DNA of 64,000 nucleotides from positions 1-64,000 of the forward strand of contig CANOLV010000013.1 in assembly GCA_947567425.1 (NCBI GenBank), read 5' to 3'. Source of the stretch: an uncultured Porphyromonadaceae bacterium (lineage in GTDB: Bacteria > Bacteroidota > Bacteroidia > Bacteroidales > Muribaculaceae). The notes below the pieces were generated by a model. That model was not told the DNA's origin. It was given only the letters and a program-made list of their open reading frames with translations, and searched no databases. A program made the translations under genes and the position numbers. Within the stretch, counting starts at the first letter, position 1. Every line of letters begins with the position of its first letter. This document shows positions 26,583 through 37,300 of this stretch, piece by piece.

Positions 26583-27623
26583 ATGTCGGAAAACGAAGAC
26601 TTTGACATACGCGCCAGTCAGAGCGCGGCAGACCGCGACAGGGATTTCGAACGTGCTCTGCGCCCTTCAGAATTCGGGTCGTTCAGCGGTCAGGAAAAGA
26701 TAATAGAGAATCTGAAGGTGTTTGTGGCGGCGGCCAAGATGCGCGGCGAATCGCTCGACCACGTGCTGCTCCACGGCCCTCCCGGACTCGGCAAGACCAC
26801 ATTGTCGCAGATCGTGGCCAACGAGCTTGGTGTGGGATTTAAGATCACTTCAGGCCCTGTCCTGGACAAGCCCGGCGACCTTGCGGGCATACTGACGTCG
26901 CTTGAGGAGAACGACGTGCTGTTTATCGACGAGATCCACCGACTGAGTCCGGTGGTGGAGGAGTATCTTTATTCCGCCATGGAGGACTATAGGATAGATA
27001 TAATGATCGACAAGGGTCCGGGAGCGCGTTCGGTGCAGCTGAGCCTGTCGCCGTTCACTCTTATCGGCGCCACTACACGGAGCGGCCTGCTGACTTCGCC
27101 GCTGCGGGCGAGGTTCGGCATCAACTGTCATCTGGAGTATTATGACCACGAGGTTCTTGAGCGTATCGTGCTGCGTTCGGCCCGGCTTCTCAATGTGGAG
27201 TGTACGGGCGAGGCGGCCCGCGAGATAGCTCTCCGCAGCCGCGGCACCCCCCGTATAGCCAACGCGCTGCTGCGACGGGTCAGGGACTTTGCCCAGGTGA
27301 AGGGGCGCGGCATAATAGAGCCGGACATAGCCCGCTATGCTCTGGAGGCCCTTAATATAGACCGCTATGGCCTGGACGAGATCGACAATAAGATATTAAC
27401 CACGATAATAACCAAATTCAAGGGCGGCCCGGTCGGACTGTCTACCATAGCGACCGCGCTCGGTGAGGATCCCGGAACTATCGAGGAAGTGTATGAACCA
27501 TACTTGATAAAGGAGGGTTTCATAAAGCGTACGCCGCGCGGACGCGAGGTGACCGAGCTGGCATTTGTCCATCTGGGTTATTCGCTTGAGGACAGGATGA
27601 CCGGTTCCCTTTTCTCAAACTGA
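26583..27623 (+). CDS. ruvB: Holliday junction branch-migration helicase RuvB
   Basis: 346 residues. AAA+ core with Walker A GPPGLGKT (65-72), Walker B FIDEIHR (about 112-118), sensor region [20 protein letters not shown], and the RuvB C-terminal winged helix ([25 protein letters not shown]). RuvB hexamers drive branch migration with RuvA. ruvA is not in the window. Sits between a GT9 and a flippase gene with 13-base gaps, an arrangement I recall from other Bacteroidales. Confidence 0.97.
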   Translation: MSENEDFDIRASQSAADRDRDFERALRPSEFGSFSGQEKIIENLKVFVAAAKMRGESLDHVLLHGPPGLGKTTLSQIVANELGVGFKITSGPVLDKPGDLAGILTSLEENDVLFIDEIHRLSPVVEEYLYSAMEDYRIDIMIDKGPGARSVQLSLSPFTLIGATTRSGLLTSPLRARFGINCHLEYYDHEVLERIVLRSARLLNVECTGEAAREIALRSRGTPRIANALLRRVRDFAQVKGRGIIEPDIARYALEALNIDRYGLDEIDNKILTTIITKFKGGPVGLSTIATALGEDPGTIEEVYEPYLIKEGFIKRTPRGREVTELAFVHLGYSLEDRMTGSLFSN

Positions 27624-27636
27624 CATATAATTAATT

Positions 27637-29130
27637 ATGGCAGGAATCAGAAGTTTAGTAAAAGATACAGTCATATATGGTCTGAGCAGTATAGTGGGGC
27701 GTTTTCTCAACTGGCTGCTCGTGCCTCTCTATACGGCGGTGTTCCTGCCGTCGGAATATGGCGTGGTCACATATATTTATGCCGTGGTGGCGATAGTGTT
27801 TATCGTCCTGACATACGGCATGGAGACGGCGTTTTTCAGATTTGCCAACCATGAGCGTTATCCGGATCCGAGGGAGGCTTATGCCACGTCGTTGCTGTCG
27901 GTGGGATTCACGTCGTTGCTGTTCATGGCGGCCGTCAGCCTTCTGTTGCATCCGATTGCCACCGCTATGAACTGTGGCGGGCATGAATCATACATCTGGA
28001 TGATGGCCATGGCCGTGGCGGTCGATGCCTATTGCTCGATTCCGTTCGCTTACCTGCGGTTTCGGAAGCGTCCGGTAAGGTTTGCTGTGGTGAAGCTTGT
28101 CAACATAGGACTTAACATAGTGCTGAACCTGTTCTTCATACTGTTATGTCCGTGGATATGGAGTCGTTCGCCGGAGCTGATCTCGTGGTTCTATAGTCCG
28201 GACTTCGGGATAGGCTATATATTCCTGTCTAATCTTATAGCTTCGGCTGTGGTGTTCGTCTGCCTGCTTCCCGACATGATGTGGGCACCTGCCCGCTTTA
28301 ATTCCAAGATGCTCAAGGAGATGCTGGTCTATGCGTTCCCTCTGCTCATATTGGGACTGGCGGGAATCATGAACCAGAATCTTGACAAGATCTTTCTGCC
28401 TTACCTGTTCCCGACGAAGGATATAGCGATGCGCGAGCTGGGCATATACGGTGCCTGTGGCAAGATAGCCGTGGTGATGATGATGTTCACCCAGGCGTTC
28501 AGGTTTGCCTACGAGCCGTTCATTTTTGCCCAGAATAAGGAGAAGGGCTACGACAAGAAGAAGTCGTACAGCGACGCCATGAAGTATTTCGTGGTGTTTT
28601 CGCTGTTCATATTTCTCGGAGTCACTTTTTATCTGCCCGTGCTGAAGTATTTTATCAATCCCAGGTATTTCGAGGGGCTTCGGGTGGTGCCGGTGATAAT
28701 GATGGCCGACGTGTTCTTCGGGATATTCTTCAATCTTTCAGTGTGGTATAAGATTACCGACCGGACCATCTGGGGCACGTGGTTCTCGCTTGCCGGACTG
28801 GCGATAGTGGTGGCCGTCAACGTCATCTTTGTACCGATGTTCGGCTATATGGCGTGTGCGTGGGCTTCGTTTGCGTGCTACGGTGTGATGATGCTCCTGA
28901 GCTATTTCGTGGGGCAGGCCAAGTACAGGATCGACTACGGCGTGCCGCGTCTGCTCTTCTACTTTGCGGTGTGCGCGGTGCTCTACGGCGTGTCGCAGGC
29001 GGTGGTCATACCCAATGAATGGGTCAATCTGGCGTGGCGCACTCTGCTGCTTGGACTTTTTGTGTCTGTGGCCTTGAAGCGTGAGAATCTGAGTCTGATG
29101 AAGCTGCTTCCAAGGCGGAGGTCGGCTTGA
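27637..29130 (+). CDS. Polysaccharide flippase, Wzx/MurJ-MATE fold
   Basis: 497 residues with about 14 transmembrane helices. The N-terminus (VKDTVIYGLSSIVGRFLNWL, about 8-27) and YAFPLLILGLAGIMNQNLDK in the middle are typical of the polysaccharide-biosynthesis exporter family. Likely moves a lipid-linked oligosaccharide across the inner membrane. The C-terminal end is basic (KLLPRRRS). In operon with ruvB upstream (13 bases) and a DUF389 gene 19 bases downstream. The substrate cannot be told from sequence. Confidence 0.88.
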   Translation: MAGIRSLVKDTVIYGLSSIVGRFLNWLLVPLYTAVFLPSEYGVVTYIYAVVAIVFIVLTYGMETAFFRFANHERYPDPREAYATSLLSVGFTSLLFMAAVSLLLHPIATAMNCGGHESYIWMMAMAVAVDAYCSIPFAYLRFRKRPVRFAVVKLVNIGLNIVLNLFFILLCPWIWSRSPELISWFYSPDFGIGYIFLSNLIASAVVFVCLLPDMMWAPARFNSKMLKEMLVYAFPLLILGLAGIMNQNLDKIFLPYLFPTKDIAMRELGIYGACGKIAVVMMMFTQAFRFAYEPFIFAQNKEKGYDKKKSYSDAMKYFVVFSLFIFLGVTFYLPVLKYFINPRYFEGLRVVPVIMMADVFFGIFFNLSVWYKITDRTIWGTWFSLAGLAIVVAVNVIFVPMFGYMACAWASFACYGVMMLLSYFVGQAKYRIDYGVPRLLFYFAVCAVLYGVSQAVVIPNEWVNLAWRTLLLGLFVSVALKRENLSLMKLLPRRRSA

Positions 29131-29149
29131 CGGCATAAATATATGAAAT

Positions 29150-30559
29150 ATGAAACATCTGGATCTTAACGCGGCTAAGGATAAGCTGCTGGACTATTTC
29201 GACATATCGAGCTTTCTGCTTCCGCAGGCTGAGGCGGAGGAGGTGATCAGGGAGGGGGTCTCTTTCAGAGGGGTCAATCTGCTGATTCTGATTTTTGCCA
29301 TATTCATAGCGTCTCTCGGTCTTAATGTGAATTCGACAGCCGTGATTATCGGCGCGATGTTGATATCGCCTTTGATGGGCCCGATCATCGGTATAGGATT
29401 GGCTGTAGGCATTCAGGATTTCGAGCTTATGAAGCGGTCGTTCCGCAATCTGGTCATGGCCGCCGGTTTCAGTATAGCCACGTCGTGCCTTTATTTCCTT
29501 ATATCGCCTGTCAACGAGGGGCACAGCGAACTTCTGGCCCGCACGTCGCCTACCATCTACGATGTCCTGATCGGCTTTTTCGGCGGAGCTGCCGGCATCA
29601 TCGCCATAGGCAGCAAGGTCAAGGGCAACGTGATCCCCGGAGTGGCTATAGCCACTGCACTGATGCCGCCTCTATGCACGGTCGGGTATGGTCTGGCCAC
29701 GTGGCAGATGTCGTACTTCCTGGGTGCGCTGTACCTTTTCTTTATAAATTCGGTGTTCATAGCCTGCGCCACCACTGTGGGTGTGAGGCTGATGAAATAC
29801 TCGGTGGTCGACTTCTCCAATCCCCATAGGGCCAGACGCGTGCGCCGATCGATCACCACGGTGGCAGTGCTGACGATGATTCCAGCGGTGTACATGACGT
29901 TCAACATGTATCAGGAAAATGCCTTTTTCGCCAACTGCGACCGAATGATCGCCGCTGAATTCGACTTTCCCGACACGCAGGTGCTCAGCCGGACGGCAAA
30001 GTATTCAAGGGGCGACAAGTCACTGACTGTCACTCTTGTGGGCAAGCTGTTGCCTCAGGATTCGCTGATGCTTGCCGTTACTGACAAGTTGCCGTCGTTT
30101 GGTCTCGAGGGGACTCATCTGCGCATTATCCAAGGTCAGAATGCTGATGTGAAGTTTGATGCTTCGGAGGCGTCGTCGACCATGTTGCGCGATATGTATC
30201 AGGTGACTCAGTCGACCATCAACCGCCAGCGCGACACCATCGACTCGCTTATGGCGGTGTGTTCCGACCGTCACAGGGCCGATTCGATCAGTGCCAAACT
30301 GGCCCCGGAGCTGAAGGTGATATTTCCGCAGGTAAGGGATATAGCCGTGATGAGGGGAGTGGTGAGCAATGTGCCTACCGGAAGGCTCGACACGGTGAAC
30401 ATAGTCCTGGTGCAGTATGCCGAACGGATGAATGCGGCCTCGGTGGAGAAGTTCAGGCGTTATATGGAGGCACGTCTGTCGACCAAGCCTCTGACTATCG
30501 TGAGCACCAATGGATTGACCAATAGTAAAAACGAGTTTCTGCCTGCGGGCAATAAATGA
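29150..30559 (+). CDS. DUF389/TIGR00341-family membrane protein
   Basis: 469 residues. Residues about 45-260 contain six or so transmembrane helices with the DUF389 signatures STAVIIGAMLISPLMGPIIG and VIPGVAIATALMPPLCTVGYG. The C-terminal 200 residues are a soluble domain with a two-fold mixed alpha/beta pattern (TVTLVGKLLPQDSL), probably periplasmic. The family has no firm biochemical role. It lies between a flippase and a GT4 gene, but its presence elsewhere is not tied to glycans. Confidence 0.85.
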   Translation: MKHLDLNAAKDKLLDYFDISSFLLPQAEAEEVIREGVSFRGVNLLILIFAIFIASLGLNVNSTAVIIGAMLISPLMGPIIGIGLAVGIQDFELMKRSFRNLVMAAGFSIATSCLYFLISPVNEGHSELLARTSPTIYDVLIGFFGGAAGIIAIGSKVKGNVIPGVAIATALMPPLCTVGYGLATWQMSYFLGALYLFFINSVFIACATTVGVRLMKYSVVDFSNPHRARRVRRSITTVAVLTMIPAVYMTFNMYQENAFFANCDRMIAAEFDFPDTQVLSRTAKYSRGDKSLTVTLVGKLLPQDSLMLAVTDKLPSFGLEGTHLRIIQGQNADVKFDASEASSTMLRDMYQVTQSTINRQRDTIDSLMAVCSDRHRADSISAKLAPELKVIFPQVRDIAVMRGVVSNVPTGRLDTVNIVLVQYAERMNAASVEKFRRYMEARLSTKPLTIVSTNGLTNSKNEFLPAGNK

Positions 30560-30577
30560 CATGGCATATAATATCGT

Positions 30578-31672
30578 ATGAAAGTAGTCTATGACCATCA
30601 AGTGTTTTCTTGGCAGCGGTTCGGCGGAGTGTCGCGCTATTTTGTCGAATTGATCAAGCATCTTCCGCAGGACATCACTCCGAGCATCGACCCGTTGCTG
30701 TCGGAGAATGTCTATCTGTCGGATATCAGAGACGTGGCGTCGGATGTGAACGGCTGGAACATAGCCAATTTCAGGGTGCGGAAGCATCTGTATGAGTGGC
30801 TCAATCGGCGCGGGTCGGTCAGTACGCTGCGGGCCGGCGGATATGACATAGTGCATCCTACCTATTACGACCCTTACTTTCTGAAGCACCGCAAGGCTCC
30901 GGCGGTAGTGACGGTGCATGATTTTATCCATGAAAGGTTTCCGCAATATTTCGGTGACGCGTCGAAAGTGATCGAGCGTAAACGCCGGGTGATAAGCGAG
31001 GCCGACGCCATAATCGCGATAAGCGAGCATACGAAAAAGGATCTTATGGAGATATATGCCCTTCCGTCAGACAGGATCACGGTGGTGTACCACGGAGCCA
31101 CGAAGATGGCCGTTCCGGAAGCTGTGGCCGATCTGCCTGGGCGTTATGTTCTGTTTGTAGGGGAGAGGCGGAGCTATAAGAATTTCCATCGGTTTGCACG
31201 CGCTTTTGCCCTTCTGTCGGAGAAGGATCCGGATCTGTGGCTTGTGTGCGCAGGCAAGCCGTTCAGCCCGGAGGAGACAGCCAATCTCAAGAAACTCGGC
31301 ATAGAGGGCCGGTCGCGTTCCATGTTTGCTACCGACGGCCAGTTGACTTATCTTTACAGGCATGCACTGTGCTTCGTCTATCCGTCGATATACGAGGGGT
31401 TCGGGTTGCCTATTCTCGAAGCATGGGGTGCCGGATGCCCGATAGCGCTCAGCGAGGCAAGCTGTTTTCCGGAGATAGCCGGCGACGGAGGCGAATATTT
31501 CGATCCGTTGTCGCACCAGTCTATAGCCGATGCCATAAGCCGAGTGATTTACGACGGAGAGCATCGTGCCGACCTGCAGGGGCGGGCCGCAAGGTTGCTC
31601 CCGGACTTTACTTGGGACAGGACTGCCGGGCAGACCGCTTCGGTCTACCGTTCATTGACGGGCGGATTCTGA
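30578..31672 (+). CDS. Glycosyltransferase family 4 (GT-B)
   Basis: 364 residues, soluble GT-B fold. N-terminal VYDHQVFSWQRFGGVSRYF resembles the acceptor domain of mannosyl-type GT4 enzymes. The C-terminal donor domain has YVLFVGERRSYKNFHRFARAF-type sequence and the retaining GT motif YPSIYEGFGLPILEAWGAG with its Glu pair. Likely adds mannose or a similar sugar to a cell-surface glycan. End of the operon from 24901; converges with queC, 14 bases away. Confidence 0.9.
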   Translation: MKVVYDHQVFSWQRFGGVSRYFVELIKHLPQDITPSIDPLLSENVYLSDIRDVASDVNGWNIANFRVRKHLYEWLNRRGSVSTLRAGGYDIVHPTYYDPYFLKHRKAPAVVTVHDFIHERFPQYFGDASKVIERKRRVISEADAIIAISEHTKKDLMEIYALPSDRITVVYHGATKMAVPEAVADLPGRYVLFVGERRSYKNFHRFARAFALLSEKDPDLWLVCAGKPFSPEETANLKKLGIEGRSRSMFATDGQLTYLYRHALCFVYPSIYEGFGLPILEAWGAGCPIALSEASCFPEIAGDGGEYFDPLSHQSIADAISRVIYDGEHRADLQGRAARLLPDFTWDRTAGQTASVYRSLTGGF

Positions 31673-31686
31673 TAAGGGGCAGGGGC

Positions 31687-32346
31687 TCAGGATTCGTAGG
31701 GGGTGGTGTCGATGATGCCGGCTTCGGCGAGTGCTTCGCGGCGCTCTACGCATGTACCGCACCGCCCGCAGTGCCGTTCGCCTCCACGGTAGCATGAATA
31801 TGTGGTGGAATAGTCGAGGCCGAGCGCGGCTCCGCGTGCGGCTATCTGTCCTTTGGTCAGGTCGGTGTATGGGGCCTGCAGGGTGATGCCCTCGTAGGTG
31901 CCTTCCTGTATGGCGCGGTCCATGGCATCGACGAATCCCGGCCGGCAGTCGGGATAAATGTCGTGGTCGCCGGAATGGTTGGCGAGCATGACAGCCTTCA
32001 GCCCACGGCTTTCGGCAAGTCCGGCCGCTATGGCAAGCATGATGCCGTTGCGGAACGGTACGACGGTCGACTTCATGTTGGAGTCGGCATAATGCCCTTC
32101 CGGTATGCTGTCGGCTCCTTCGAGCAGCGAACTCCTGAAGTAGCGGGCCATGAAGTCGAGGTCTATCACCAGGTGTTCGATGCCGAGCGAGGCGCAGTGG
32201 CGGCGCGCGCATTCAATCTCGCGTGCATTGTGGTTTGATCCGTAGTTGAATGTTACGGCCAAAGCTATTTGAGGGGCGAAGTCGTATAGCATAGTGGTGG
32301 AGTCCATGCCCCCGGACAGCACCAACAGAGTGTCGCGATTTTCCAT
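31687..32346 (-). CDS. queC: 7-cyano-7-deazaguanine synthase QueC
   Basis: 219 residues. N-type ATP pyrophosphatase loop SGGMDST (11-17). Four Cys near the C-terminus in SCYRGGERHCGRCGTC bind zinc. Converts 7-carboxy-7-deazaguanine to preQ0 with ATP and ammonia, a step to queuosine in tRNA. queD/queE/queF are not nearby in the window. A -7-like TAACTTTG (32370-32363) lies 17 bases upstream, divergent from the adenosyltransferase promoter. Confidence 0.95.
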   Translation of the reverse strand: MENRDTLLVLSGGMDSTTMLYDFAPQIALAVTFNYGSNHNAREIECARRHCASLGIEHLVIDLDFMARYFRSSLLEGADSIPEGHYADSNMKSTVVPFRNGIMLAIAAGLAESRGLKAVMLANHSGDHDIYPDCRPGFVDAMDRAIQEGTYEGITLQAPYTDLTKGQIAARGAALGLDYSTTYSCYRGGERHCGRCGTCVERREALAEAGIIDTTPYES

Positions 32347-32383
32347 ACTGATAAATATGGGGCAAAGTTAACGATAATTCATG

Positions 32384-32413
32384 TTGGAATGTCATTTTTT
32401 TTGCATATATTTG
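32384..32413 (+). promoter_or_regulatory. Promoter of the adenosyltransferase gene
   Basis: TTG (32384-32386), 19 bases, then TATATTTG (32406-32413), a good Bacteroidetes promoter. It gives a leader of about 55-60 bases before the ATG at 32476. Confidence 0.7.
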
Positions 32414-32475
32414 CGCCCCCGATTATGGGCAGCCTCAGGAATGAGGCGGAAGAAACTTTTTTAATAAACGTAGCT

Positions 32476-33039
32476 ATGGCAAAAAGTAAAATCTACACAT
32501 GCACAGGCGATACCGGCGTCACCTCATTGGTCGGCGGCCAGCGCGTTAAGAAAACTGATATACGTATTGAGGCCTATGGGTCGGTCGACGAGCTCAACTC
32601 CAATCTGGGAGTGCTGGTGGCCATTCCTAATCTTCAGCCCCAGTATGTCGATCTGCTCCGCTATGTGCAGAACAAACTGTTTAATATAGGTGCATATCTT
32701 GCGACCCCTAATCCTGAAAATTCGATCACTCACTGTCCGGGGCTTTCTGTGGAAACGCTTCGCAGGATTGAAGACGCGATAGATGAAATGGATGCGCAGT
32801 TGCCTCCTCTGACCAGATTCGTGCTTCCCGGTGGAACGCATCGCGCCGCCGTGGCCCACGTGTGCCGTACCATGTGCCGTCGATGCGAGCGTCGTATAGT
32901 GGCGTTGGCCGATACTACCTATGTCGACCCGAAAGTACTCGAATTTGTAAACCGTCTGAGCGATTTCTTGTTCGTTTTTGCACGTTTTAACAATGTAGCC
33001 AACCAGGTCGATGAAATATTTTGGGAAAAAGAGTGTTAA
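32476..33039 (+). CDS. PduO-type cob(I)alamin adenosyltransferase
   Basis: 187 residues from the ATG at 32476 (MAKSKIYTCTGDTGVTSL); the frame opens at 32389 inside the promoter. The ATP-binding motif TGDTGVTSLVGG and R-IEAYGSVDELNS, then FVLPGGTHRAAVAHVCRTMCRRCER with the family Arg/His pattern, are clear. Transfers adenosyl from ATP to cobalamin or cobinamide, making coenzyme B12. No other cobalamin genes and no cobalamin riboswitch were seen nearby. Followed by the DUF2795 gene after 55 bases, likely co-transcribed. Confidence 0.93.
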   Translation: MAKSKIYTCTGDTGVTSLVGGQRVKKTDIRIEAYGSVDELNSNLGVLVAIPNLQPQYVDLLRYVQNKLFNIGAYLATPNPENSITHCPGLSVETLRRIEDAIDEMDAQLPPLTRFVLPGGTHRAAVAHVCRTMCRRCERRIVALADTTYVDPKVLEFVNRLSDFLFVFARFNNVANQVDEIFWEKEC

Positions 33040-33094
33040 GTAGATAAGACACTTTTTGATAACCGAATGAACAACAATAAAAAGTAAAATCTAT

Positions 33095-33316
33095 ATGTAC
33101 TGGACATTAGAATTGGCCTCGAAGCTCGAAGATGCGCCGTGGCCCGCTACCAAGGAAGAACTGATAGACTACGCAATGCGCTCGGGCGCCCCGCTCGAAG
33201 TGATAGAAAACCTTCAGGAAATGGAGGACGAGGGCGAAACCTATGAATGCATCGAAGACATCTGGCCCGACTATCCCTCCAAAGAAGACTTCTTCTTCAA
33301 CGAGGAGGAATATTGA
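33095..33316 (+). CDS. Small DUF2795 protein (insertion target)
   Basis: 73 residues, cytosolic. MYWTLELASKLEDAPWPATK and APLEVIENLQEMEDEGETYE are almost fixed in Bacteroidales members. The C-terminus is very acidic and aromatic (EDFFFNEEEY). Function unknown. The last codons and the following four bases recur at 41371-41394 with two synonymous changes, so the 3' end of this gene looks like the attachment site of the adjacent island. A terminator follows 30 bases downstream. Confidence 0.9.
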   Translation: MYWTLELASKLEDAPWPATKEELIDYAMRSGAPLEVIENLQEMEDEGETYECIEDIWPDYPSKEDFFFNEEEY

Positions 33317-33319
33317 TTG
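33296..33319 (+). repeat. Left copy of a 24-base direct repeat (island boundary)
   Basis: TTCAACGAGGAGGAATATTG plus ATTG: the 3' end of the DUF2795 gene with its stop and four more bases. It matches 41371-41394 at 22 of 24 positions, and both differences are third-codon-position changes (AAC/AAT, GAA/GAG). Confidence 0.7.
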
Positions 33320-33346
33320 CGAAACAACAATCTAATAATCTAACAG

Positions 33347-33392
33347 CCAGCGACATAAACATAATTTGAATGTTTGTATCGCTGGTGTTTTA
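33347..33392 (+). terminator. Terminator after the DUF2795 gene
   Basis: CCAGCGA (33347-33353) pairs with TCGCTGG (33379-33385), extended inward by partly paired ACATAAACA/TGTTTGTAT, followed by TGTTTTATT. Confidence 0.7.
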
Positions 33393-33431
33393 TTGCCTGA
33401 AATGGACAAATATGTTTGTATGTACAAACAT

Positions 33432-34301
33432 TTATTGATACAGGATGTATCCTTCCTGATCGTAGCAGCGACGATACCGGTGTATGATAGATATGAGAGA
33501 TCTTAATCGAGGATCGTCGCAGGTCAAGGTGGAATACTTTGCGTATTGGGTGTCATATCTCTCTCGTGATCCGCGGGCAATTCGATTCTCGATGTCTTCG
33601 GGTATTAGATAAGATCCACGATTCTCCACATAGGGCTTGAATTGAGAAAGGAAAATGGAAATACCTGCCAGGTCAAAGTCTCCGAAATGAAGATATCTGT
33701 TCGATATTCTTCCCAACCATTGCATTAGATCGGACGAAAATGCATATCTCGCCACAAACACCACACTCCTTTCTTCAGCGGTCAGAAAGGATTCCATCAC
33801 CTTCCGTTGTTCGCGTATCTTGAGAAAATTTTCCATGTTCTCGATTCCTACTATGAGAATATCCTTCGGGACAATAAAATTTTGCCAGTCGGCGATATAC
33901 ATGGCACTCCCTTCCGGTGGATTCAAAGTGAATGGTTTTCCGTTGAGTTGACAATCGATTTTGTTGTATGCGTTGATAAGGAAGCCAGGGCAGCTACGCT
34001 CGCTACGTAGTTTTGAATTACCAGACATTGTAGCCTGGTATGCACGGGTATGCGTCTCGATAAGAGATTCGGCAGAATCCAGATCTGACAGAGCCTCATT
34101 ATATGCCGGTAGCGCAGACTTCAAGGCCTCAGGATTATTGGTCCTAAGAGACTTCTTACTGCCATGAGCCTCAATCGAAAGAAGTCCTTCATGTATCAAC
34201 GTAGAAGTCAAAGATGTTGGTAAAGAAGAAAATGCGACCGACTTTCCTTCAATGATACTGCGCAGATTTTCAATTAGTCGAGATGTAATCCTAATCTTCA
34301 T
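33432..34301 (-). CDS. jetD: Wadjet nuclease subunit JetD (TOPRIM)
   Basis: 289 residues. The N-terminal part is helical/winged-helix-like (about 1-90). The C-terminal part is a TOPRIM domain: DILIVGIENMENF supplies the acidic Glu and YLHFGDFDLAGISIF the Asp-x-Asp. JetD is the DNA-cleaving subunit of Wadjet, which cuts small circular plasmids extruded by the JetABC SMC complex. It is shorter than many JetD proteins I recall (over 350 residues). Its start overlaps the jetC stop by 11 bases, so the two are translationally linked. Last gene of the operon. Confidence 0.85.
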   Translation of the reverse strand: MKIRITSRLIENLRSIIEGKSVAFSSLPTSLTSTLIHEGLLSIEAHGSKKSLRTNNPEALKSALPAYNEALSDLDSAESLIETHTRAYQATMSGNSKLRSERSCPGFLINAYNKIDCQLNGKPFTLNPPEGSAMYIADWQNFIVPKDILIVGIENMENFLKIREQRKVMESFLTAEERSVVFVARYAFSSDLMQWLGRISNRYLHFGDFDLAGISIFLSQFKPYVENRGSYLIPEDIENRIARGSRERYDTQYAKYSTLTCDDPRLRSLISIIHRYRRCYDQEGYILYQ

Positions 34302-37300
34302 AATGGTTTGCTTGCCGAGTGGAAAGAATAGGTTGAACTATTGTGTGGGCATCCTTGTCTTTAGAAAGCATATAGAGATGGCGGTAAGACAGTGGACGGT
34401 GGGCCTTGGGAGATGAATTGACAATAAGGATGTCTCGTTCGTTAGCGAAGTTCAAAATGCCCTCGATATTTTCATCAGCCAGACGGCCGATCTCGTCCAT
34501 CATGCAGTGCACACGGAAGTCACCGTCCTGTCCGGCTCTGCGTTTGAACACACTCACAAGCAATATGTTCATGATAGCCTTCACCAGAATGTCGGTGCCT
34601 TCCGAGCCAACCGCCTTCAGATTTTCAGTCCAGTCGGTGGTGTTGTCGTTTTCTTCGATTTTGAATTTCAAGGAGAAAGTCTGTTCAAGAGGGAGTTTGA
34701 TGAGGTCGGGGGTACGCGTTAGAACCTCGGTCAGAGATTTTAGATACTTGATTGCCTCATGGTTGACATCGTCATGGGTGTCGTCTGAGAAAAGATTAAG
34801 TTCTCCAAGTTCGTATTGGTTGGCATTCCAGAAATCCGTAATGTTTTGCAGCTGCTGTATAATAGGCATGGTGCTTCTGTCGAGCCTCAATGTGATGCTT
34901 CGAATGACTCCGGCAAACGTCTTTCTGGAGAAATCATTATTAATATCGTTGACAATGCGCCGTATCTCCGACTCGCGACTCAGCAACATGCTGAAATCGG
35001 AAGCCGCTCTTGAGAGAATATCTCGATACAGATTGCTCGTGACTTGCTGATATTCTTTTATTTTATCATTCACCACAAAATCTTCCAGACTATCAGCGTA
35101 CCGGCGGTAGTCGGCCGTCGAGTCAAAATCGAGTGGAAACTTGAAGGTATTGTTGAGCGAGAATCTCTTTTGGAATTCGTTGATCTGACTTTTAAGTGAA
35201 TCGGAAAGACGGTATATTTCACCGGTGAGATTTTTTATTGTTTCAACTATGGATAGACATTCCAGTTCTGTGGATATGGAATTGGCTTTCTTCAGTTCCG
35301 GTGGACATGCTGAGGAGTCAATGAAGTCTTCGGTCTTTTGTATGGCCTCAACAGCTCGGTCGTAGGATGATTTCAACTCTGACAGTGCGGCGTTCTCCTC
35401 CGTCCTTTCCGACTGAAGCTTTTGAGATTTTCTGTCATATGTCTGTTTAAGAGCGGCATCGGTAGCTTCGATGTCTTTCTTTTGAGACTTGAAATTGTCT
35501 TCATGATCAAGCCAGCGTTTGCAGTCATTCCGGTATTCGACCACAATATCTCGTTCCTTTTCGATACTGTCGATTCTGCTTTTGGCCATGCTGATTTCCT
35601 CCTGAAGACCATTGGTCATCGTTGTGTCCACCCCGGCACCCGATAATTCCGCGCGCTCATCGCATTTCACCTGCGCGATTTTAATATCGTCTTCCTTCAA
35701 ACGTGCTGATATCTCTGCTTCGTAAGATTTTATAAGCTCGTCAATCCTGTTGCGGTCATTCTGTCTTTCTGTATCTGTCGATTTTCTGAGGGCTTTCAAT
35801 TCTTTGTCGAGCTTTCCCTTGTTTTTTTCAAGGGCGGTCTGTAATTCTTCAGCCTTGAGTTTCCACTCTTCGATCTCGTCTGCATACCGGGAATCAGTCT
35901 CTTTGAGCATTTTCGTCTCTTGGGCTCTGATTCCCTCAATACGCAACTCCTCTTCTCTGATACTCCGGCGTTTAAGCTCAATTTGATGGGGAATCAGACA
36001 GTTTTCATACTGTATCGCTTTAATTGATCGAATAAGATCTTTTTGCCCTTCATTGATTTTAAGTTCCGTTTCTTCGCGGAGATTTATGATTCCAGCGTAT
36101 ATGGAGTTGATTTCTGAATTGAGCGTGCGGATAGTTTCCTTTATCATTGCTGGAGTGCGCACCTCTTTATTGATGCTGTAAAGGTCGATGTCTACGCCGA
36201 ATAGGGTGTTGGAGCCTGCATCGGTAAGTTTTGGATTGAGTGTCTGGGAATAGAGCACATTCTTTTCATCGACAACTTTGCCTATCGACATTTCCCATGA
36301 TTTCACATTTTTATCGAGCCATTCACAAAAGGATCCTTTGAATTTCTCAAGCGTAATATTTTCTTCTGTTAGTTTGGATTTCAGGCTTTTGGCTTGCGAT
36401 GTCAATTTGAATTCCTGAAGTTTGAGTTCATTTCCCAATTCTTGCCGTTGACGGTCAATCCGGTTTTGCAGAATCTCCAACTGATTGTCATTTTGCAGTT
36501 TCTTGTGGTTCAGGTCGGCCTCCTCTTTTCTTAACGATTCGATAGCGGCCTGACACTTGTCGATGTCCTGCTTTAACGGTGAGTATTTTGACGCTTTCAG
36601 TCGCTCCATCTCGAGATGGTGGATTGACTCTTGGCTGGCATGCAGATTTTGGCTGGTTTCATCAATCAATGAGTTGAATTTCATGCGTATTTCATCCTCG
36701 GCTTTTGCCTGCTTTTTCAGCCGGTCCGCTTCGCGCCGGTTGAAATCGGATGTCGCCGCGTTAGATTGCTCTTTGCGCGACTGCGCATATTCTTTTCCCG
36801 CATTTTCTATACTGTCGACCAGCGATTTGTATTTGCCGGAAATTGACTGGTACTGCGCAAGCACCTGTGTGAGGAGCCGTTCTTTTTGTCGAAGGTCGAG
36901 GCGAAGGCCTGACAGACTTGTCACGCGTGCGATTATCGACTCGATATTCAATTCGTCATATTTCTTCCTCAATGTTTTTGTTTCCTTCAACTTTTCATCA
37001 AGGGCTCCTATCTTTTTGAGATTTTTCTCATGTTCCGACCAATATTTTGCATTTAATTCGGAAATCCGGTCGTCAAGTTTTTTGACGGTTTCTTCTTTTC
37101 GGTTTATTTTGCTTTGAAGTACCGGCATGTCACGCTCGGTGCGATGCAGTGCGTAAATGAGCATTCCACAATTTTCTCGCAGATAAAATTCGGATGCAGT
37201 GATTGTATGGGCAGTATCGATAATCTGGTCAGCGTCACGTCGGGTCTCATTGATTCCATGTCGGTTTATGGCGGTTCATAACGCAAGGTCTTTCAGTTCG

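Noticed and set aside
32347-32475. Cobalamin riboswitch ahead of the adenosyltransferase
   Set aside because: The leader is only about 60 bases and lacks the B12-box and conserved core.
37276-37278. TGA in jetC as selenocysteine or programmed recoding
   Set aside because: No SECIS-like hairpin was seen after the TGA and the position is in a structural helix; a nonsense change is simpler.
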